A stretch of DNA of 17,500 bases from Ruminococcaceae bacterium UBA3323 (GTDB taxonomy: Bacteria; Bacillota; Clostridia; Oscillospirales; Acutalibacteraceae): the NCBI GenBank assembly GCA_002361935.1, contig DESD01000039.1:1-17500 (forward strand), read 5' to 3'. The translations under genes and the position numbers were made by a program. This document shows positions 14,389-17,500 of the stretch, piece after piece. Positions within the stretch are counted from its first letter, which is position 1; every line of letters starts with the position of its first letter. The notes below the pieces were generated by a model that ran no database searches, had not been told where the DNA came from, and saw nothing but the letters and a program-made list of their open reading frames with translations.

Positions 14389-15543
14389 ATGTATTATCGC
14401 ACACAGGCAGTTATTGATCTGGATGCTATAGAATACAATTTTAATCAGGTTAGAAACAAATTATCGAAGGATGTAAAGATATTATCTGTTGTTAAGGCGG
14501 ATGCTTATGGCCACGGTGCAGTACCGATAGCAAAATTTTTAGATGAAAAATGTGATTTTTTCGGCGTAGCCTGCATTGATGAGGCACTTGAGCTGATTCA
14601 TGCCGGCATAAAAAAGCCGATACTCATTCTTGGCTATACCTCCCCGGAACTTTTTGAAGTTATTGTTAAAAATGATATACGAATATCTGTTTTTTCTTAT
14701 TCGGATGCAGTTTTATTATCTGATGAGGCCGTTAAACAAAATAAAACGATTCCTTTTCATTTATGTGTTGATACAGGTATGAGCAGAATAGGCTTTCAGT
14801 CGGATGAAAAAAGCGCAGATATATGCAGAAAGATTGTTTCACTGCCAAATATCAAGGCAGAGGGATTATTTTCTCATTTTGCAACAGCGGATGAAAAGGA
14901 TTTAACAAAATCAAAAGCACAGCAGAATAGATTTAAAGAGTTTATAAAAATGCTGGATAACAAGGGAGTTAATATTCCGATTAAGCATATAAACAATTCG
15001 GCGGGAATTATAAATTTTGATGACACCTTTGATATGTGCAGAATGGGTATCATTACATATGGCCTGTATCCTTCGGAAGATATTGATAAATCCCGTTTGT
15101 CAATTAAACCTGCATTAACATGGAAAACACATATTTCTCATATAAAAACGCTTGAAAAGGGAAGGGAAATATCCTATGGCGGAACTTATGTAACGGAAGA
15201 GGAACGGGTTATTGCAACAATTCCTGTTGGTTATGCAGATGGGTATCCGCGCTGTCTTTCCAATATAGGAAAGGTTATTATAAACGGGCGGTTTGCCCCT
15301 GTTGTTGGCAGAATATGTATGGATCAGTTTATGGTTGATATTACGGATCTGGATAATGTCTGTCTTGACAGCGAGGTAATCCTTGTCGGAAAAAGCGGAG
15401 ATGCAGAGCTTACAATGGAAGAGGTTTCCAATGCTGCTCATTCATTCAATTATGAGCTTCCGTGCAGAATTGCGTTAAGAGTTCCGCGAACGTATTATAA
15501 AAATAATCAGTTTGTATGTGTAAGAAAATATTTGAATAATTAA
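14389..15543 (+). CDS. alr: Alanine racemase
   Basis: A 384-residue PLP enzyme that interconverts L- and D-alanine, giving D-alanine for peptidoglycan. Seen: the PLP lysine K36 in VVKADAYGHG, the catalytic tyrosine Y263 in ISYGGTY from the opposite subunit, CRMGIITYGLYP, and VGRICMDQFMVDI near the C-terminal beta domain. Barrel domain spans about 1-240 and beta domain about 245-375. Length is normal. ATG 14389 has an AAGGGATG SD. The lysine-methylase gene follows by 12 bases, so the two are co-transcribed. In spore formers a racemase can be spore-associated and quench the L-alanine germination signal, but this one has a vegetative-type promoter, so a wall-building role is likelier. Confidence 0.97.
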   Translation: MYYRTQAVIDLDAIEYNFNQVRNKLSKDVKILSVVKADAYGHGAVPIAKFLDEKCDFFGVACIDEALELIHAGIKKPILILGYTSPELFEVIVKNDIRISVFSYSDAVLLSDEAVKQNKTIPFHLCVDTGMSRIGFQSDEKSADICRKIVSLPNIKAEGLFSHFATADEKDLTKSKAQQNRFKEFIKMLDNKGVNIPIKHINNSAGIINFDDTFDMCRMGIITYGLYPSEDIDKSRLSIKPALTWKTHISHIKTLEKGREISYGGTYVTEEERVIATIPVGYADGYPRCLSNIGKVIINGRFAPVVGRICMDQFMVDITDLDNVCLDSEVILVGKSGDAELTMEEVSNAAHSFNYELPCRIALRVPRTYYKNNQFVCVRKYLNN

Positions 15544-15555
15544 GAGTGAAGAAAT

Positions 15556-16515
15556 ATGAAGCTTATTACACCGACATTTTATAAAAGCTTTGCATGCATT
15601 GCAGGTGACTGTCCGGACAGCTGCTGTCAGGGCTGGGAGGTTGATGCAGATGAAGAATCGCTTTCTTTCTATAAAACCCTTTCCGGCAGTTTAAGGGATA
15701 AAATTGATAATGTTCTTGACAAGGACGAATTCGGAAATACAATTTTCAGGCTTGCAGATAATAAAAGATGTCCTTTTTTGAATCGTGAAAATCTTTGTGA
15801 TATGCACATTGCAATAGGAGGGGAGCATACGCCTTATACCTGTAGAACCTTTCCTCGCTTTATCAATGATTTTGGCGGAACAAGGGAAATGGGAATCTCA
15901 TTTTCCTGCCCTGTTGCAAGCGAAATTATGTGGAATTTGGAAGAAGATTTTGGTTTTGTTTCCGAAATAAACAGTCTACCGCCAAGCCTTAATGATATTG
16001 ATGCTGAATTGTATTTTAATTTGCTTTCTTACCGAAAAAAAGCTTATTCCATTGTTCAAGACAAAAAGTTGAGTATAAATAAAAGATTGCTTCAGCTTCT
16101 TGATTATGCTTCAGAACTCCAGAAAGAACTGGATAATTATCGGGAAAATGCCTCGGATGTAAGCTTTTTTGATTTATTTAATAATCCGGAGGTTATTAAT
16201 CAGCAATGGGTTGAAAAGGTAAAAAATCATAATATAACGCCTGTTTTTCCTAAGGATAAAGTATGTGAAAACATAGCTATGTATTTTCTTTTCAGATATT
16301 TTTTAACTGCTGTTTATGATTCAGATGTTCTGTCAAAAGTAAAAATGGCTGTTATTGGCGTATTAATACCTGCTTATTTCGGTAATGATGCCTGGACAAT
16401 CCATCTTTGGAGCAAAGAAACGGAGCACAGCGATGTTAATATGGAGCGGTATAAATTCGAATTAAAAAATAATATCCATCTTTCTGTTAAAGAATTAAAA
16501 AAGCACCTCGTATGA
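15556..16515 (+). CDS. FliB-like lysine N-methylase, short form
   Basis: A 319-residue protein of the flagellin lysine-N-methylase (FliB) family. Seen: N-terminal cysteine cluster FACIAGDCPDSCCQGW (C14, C19, C23, C24), then CPFLNRENLC, TPYTCRTFPR and SFSCP, a set expected to bind a metal or iron-sulfur cluster; the C-terminal half (about 150-319) is mostly helical and poorly conserved. Full-length relatives are around 380-400 residues as I recall, so the C-terminal part is reduced. In Salmonella FliB methylates surface lysines of flagellin with S-adenosylmethionine, but no flagellar gene is present here, and many such homologues in gut Firmicutes have no known target. The SD (GAGTGAAG) is weak; its 12-base distance from alr suggests coupling. 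The stop lies within the loop of a terminator hairpin. Confidence 0.8.
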   Translation: MKLITPTFYKSFACIAGDCPDSCCQGWEVDADEESLSFYKTLSGSLRDKIDNVLDKDEFGNTIFRLADNKRCPFLNRENLCDMHIAIGGEHTPYTCRTFPRFINDFGGTREMGISFSCPVASEIMWNLEEDFGFVSEINSLPPSLNDIDAELYFNLLSYRKKAYSIVQDKKLSINKRLLQLLDYASELQKELDNYRENASDVSFFDLFNNPEVINQQWVEKVKNHNITPVFPKDKVCENIAMYFLFRYFLTAVYDSDVLSKVKMAVIGVLIPAYFGNDAWTIHLWSKETEHSDVNMERYKFELKNNIHLSVKELKKHLV

Positions 16516-16523
16516 GGTGCTTT
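16496..16523. terminator. Bidirectional terminator between the methylase and the ROK kinase
   Basis: A perfect 10-bp stem (AAAGCACCTC at 16500-16509 against 16514-16523) with a four-base loop. Its A-run before the stem gives a strong T-run on the minus strand, so it mainly serves the kinase, whose stop is 27 bases away; on the plus strand a short TTTAATT follows. The methylase stop codon TGA occupies 16513-16515, in the loop and second arm. Confidence 0.88.
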
Positions 16524-16550
16524 AATTAGTTATCGGCTGATACTGCCGCT

Positions 16551-17432
16551 TTAGATTTTAGAAGCTTCATATGCAACACCAAGCAGACCTGCCTGATTGC
16601 CAAGCTTTGAATTAACAATTTTAACCTTTCCGAAGCTGTCCATAAGCTGCTTATAAATCTTTCTGTCTATTAAATCAATGATATATTTTTCATTCATAAT
16701 TCCGCCGCCTAATACGATTAAAGACGGATTAAAGATGTTGATCAGGCTTTTCAGACCGATTATGATTTCATCAATCCAGCTGTCAATTACATGGCGGATT
16801 TCGGGATTGCTGAAGTTTTCTTCCTGAAAAATTTCAAGCCCGTTCAATTCTTTTCCTGTAATCTTATTCACTGCCTTAACCAGTGAAGTTGCAGATGCAT
16901 ACTGCTCAAAGCAGCCTTCACCGCCGCAAGTGCAGCTTCTTCCGCCGGCATGTGTAATGATGTGGCCGAATTCTCCTGCTGAAGAAGAGGAACCTTTGTA
17001 AAGTTTATTGTTAAGATAAATCGCGCCTCCGATGCCGGTTCCGAAGGTTAAACAAATGAAATCCGATGTACCGACTGCCGCACCGAACTTAGCTTCTCCT
17101 GTTGCAGCAGCATTAACATCGTTTTCAACATAGGTAGGTATTCCTGTTTTATTCTCAATAATTTTTTTTACCATCATTCCGGTATAATAGGGGATATTGT
17201 CTGTTGAATAAACAACTATGCCGTTAACGGAATCAACCTGACCAGCTGTGCTGATTGCTACTCTGTCGATATTTTCATAACTTTCAATAATTTCAATTAC
17301 CTTATTTATGATAAACTGACCGCCTTTTTTAGCGTCTGTCGGTATCGTATGCTTATCTGAGAGATTGAAATTTTCATCGCTGAGGGCATATTTTATATTT
17401 GTTCCGCCAATATCAAATGTTAGAATTTTCAT
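16551..17432 (-). CDS. ROK-family sugar kinase, glucokinase-like
   Basis: A 293-residue cytoplasmic kinase that phosphorylates a hexose, probably glucose, with ATP. Seen: the ATP loop DIGGTNIKYAL at residues 7-17, catalytic base D105 in YVENDVNAA, the LTFGTGIGGAIYL loop at about 128-140, and the ROK zinc site made by H157 in EFGHI and C167, C169 and C174 in CTCGGEGC, followed by FEQYAS. There is no N-terminal helix-turn-helix, so it is an enzyme rather than a ROK repressor. Length is normal. ATG 17432 has a GAGGTAAAG SD. Other ROK substrates such as N-acetylmannosamine, allose or fructose cannot be excluded by eye; no neighbouring sugar operon decides it. It converges on the methylase gene and stands alone. 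Confidence 0.92.
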   Translation of the reverse strand: MKILTFDIGGTNIKYALSDENFNLSDKHTIPTDAKKGGQFIINKVIEIIESYENIDRVAISTAGQVDSVNGIVVYSTDNIPYYTGMMVKKIIENKTGIPTYVENDVNAAATGEAKFGAAVGTSDFICLTFGTGIGGAIYLNNKLYKGSSSSAGEFGHIITHAGGRSCTCGGEGCFEQYASATSLVKAVNKITGKELNGLEIFQEENFSNPEIRHVIDSWIDEIIIGLKSLINIFNPSLIVLGGGIMNEKYIIDLIDRKIYKQLMDSFGKVKIVNSKLGNQAGLLGVAYEASKI

Positions 17433-17462
17433 TTCTTTACCTCAAATTCATTCTTTTTGTTA

Positions 17463-17491
17463 ATTATATCAACAATATTTGTTAAATTCAA
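17463..17491 (-). promoter_or_regulatory. Sigma-A promoter of the ROK kinase, with dyad in the spacer
   Basis: On the minus strand TTGAAT (17491-17486), a 17-base spacer and a perfect TATAAT (17468-17463). The spacer is itself an imperfect inverted repeat on the plus strand, TCAACAA-TAT-TTGTTAA (17469-17485), and TTGTTAA also occurs at 17457-17463 over the start region. These repeats could be operator half-sites. Confidence 0.75.
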
Positions 17492-17500
17492 TGTATTATT

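Overview
The window reads as chromosomal DNA of a low-GC, endospore-forming Clostridia-type Firmicute, probably a gut anaerobe of the Ruminococcaceae/Oscillospiraceae kind. The evidence is AT-rich DNA with strong Shine-Dalgarno (SD) sites, TTG starts, a dipicolinate synthase operon (spore core), a BlaI/BlaR1-type regulatory pair and an arabinose-releasing GH51 enzyme. I see no transposase, integrase, phage gene or CRISPR array.

Layout. 2-1743: GH51 alpha-L-arabinofuranosidase, start/stop-overlapping with a small four-cysteine-pair protein, closed by a strong hairpin terminator. 1813-3330: a multi-pass membrane protein that I align to the C-terminal half of glucose-family PTS EIIC but which lacks the sugar-binding signature, then an AlkD-type DNA glycosylase; a perfect bidirectional terminator follows. 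3374-4747 (minus): murC. 4869-6160: dpaA-dpaB, preceded by a candidate mother-cell promoter. 6250-10926: polyamine importer potA-B-C-D plus a Gph-like HAD phosphatase, all overlapping, behind a good sigma-A promoter. 10978-11062: tRNA-Leu(GAG) with a near-ideal promoter and its own terminator. 11309-13422 (minus): blaR1-like M56 peptidase with a non-penicillin-binding C-terminal domain, and its BlaI repressor, behind a promoter carrying two TACA/TGTA operators. 13567-14202 (minus): Fe/Mn superoxide dismutase with a sigma-E-like promoter. 14389-16515: alanine racemase and a FliB-like lysine N-methylase. 16551-17432 (minus): ROK sugar kinase.

How the genes relate. Several are plain housekeeping (murC and alr feed peptidoglycan; the ROK kinase feeds hexose-6-phosphate; potABCD imports polyamines). 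A sporulation thread runs through the window: dpaAB makes dipicolinate, and the promoter-like sequences before dpaA and sod resemble mother-cell sigma-K and sigma-E sites. The points that most deserve a second look are the degenerate EIIC-like membrane protein, the BlaR1-type sensor with an unrecognised outer domain and no target gene next door, the substrate-binding protein PotD anchored by a C-terminal membrane helix instead of a lipid, and the possible spore-specific sod. No single large undescribed system is evident; most of the window is well-known gene families in ordinary order.
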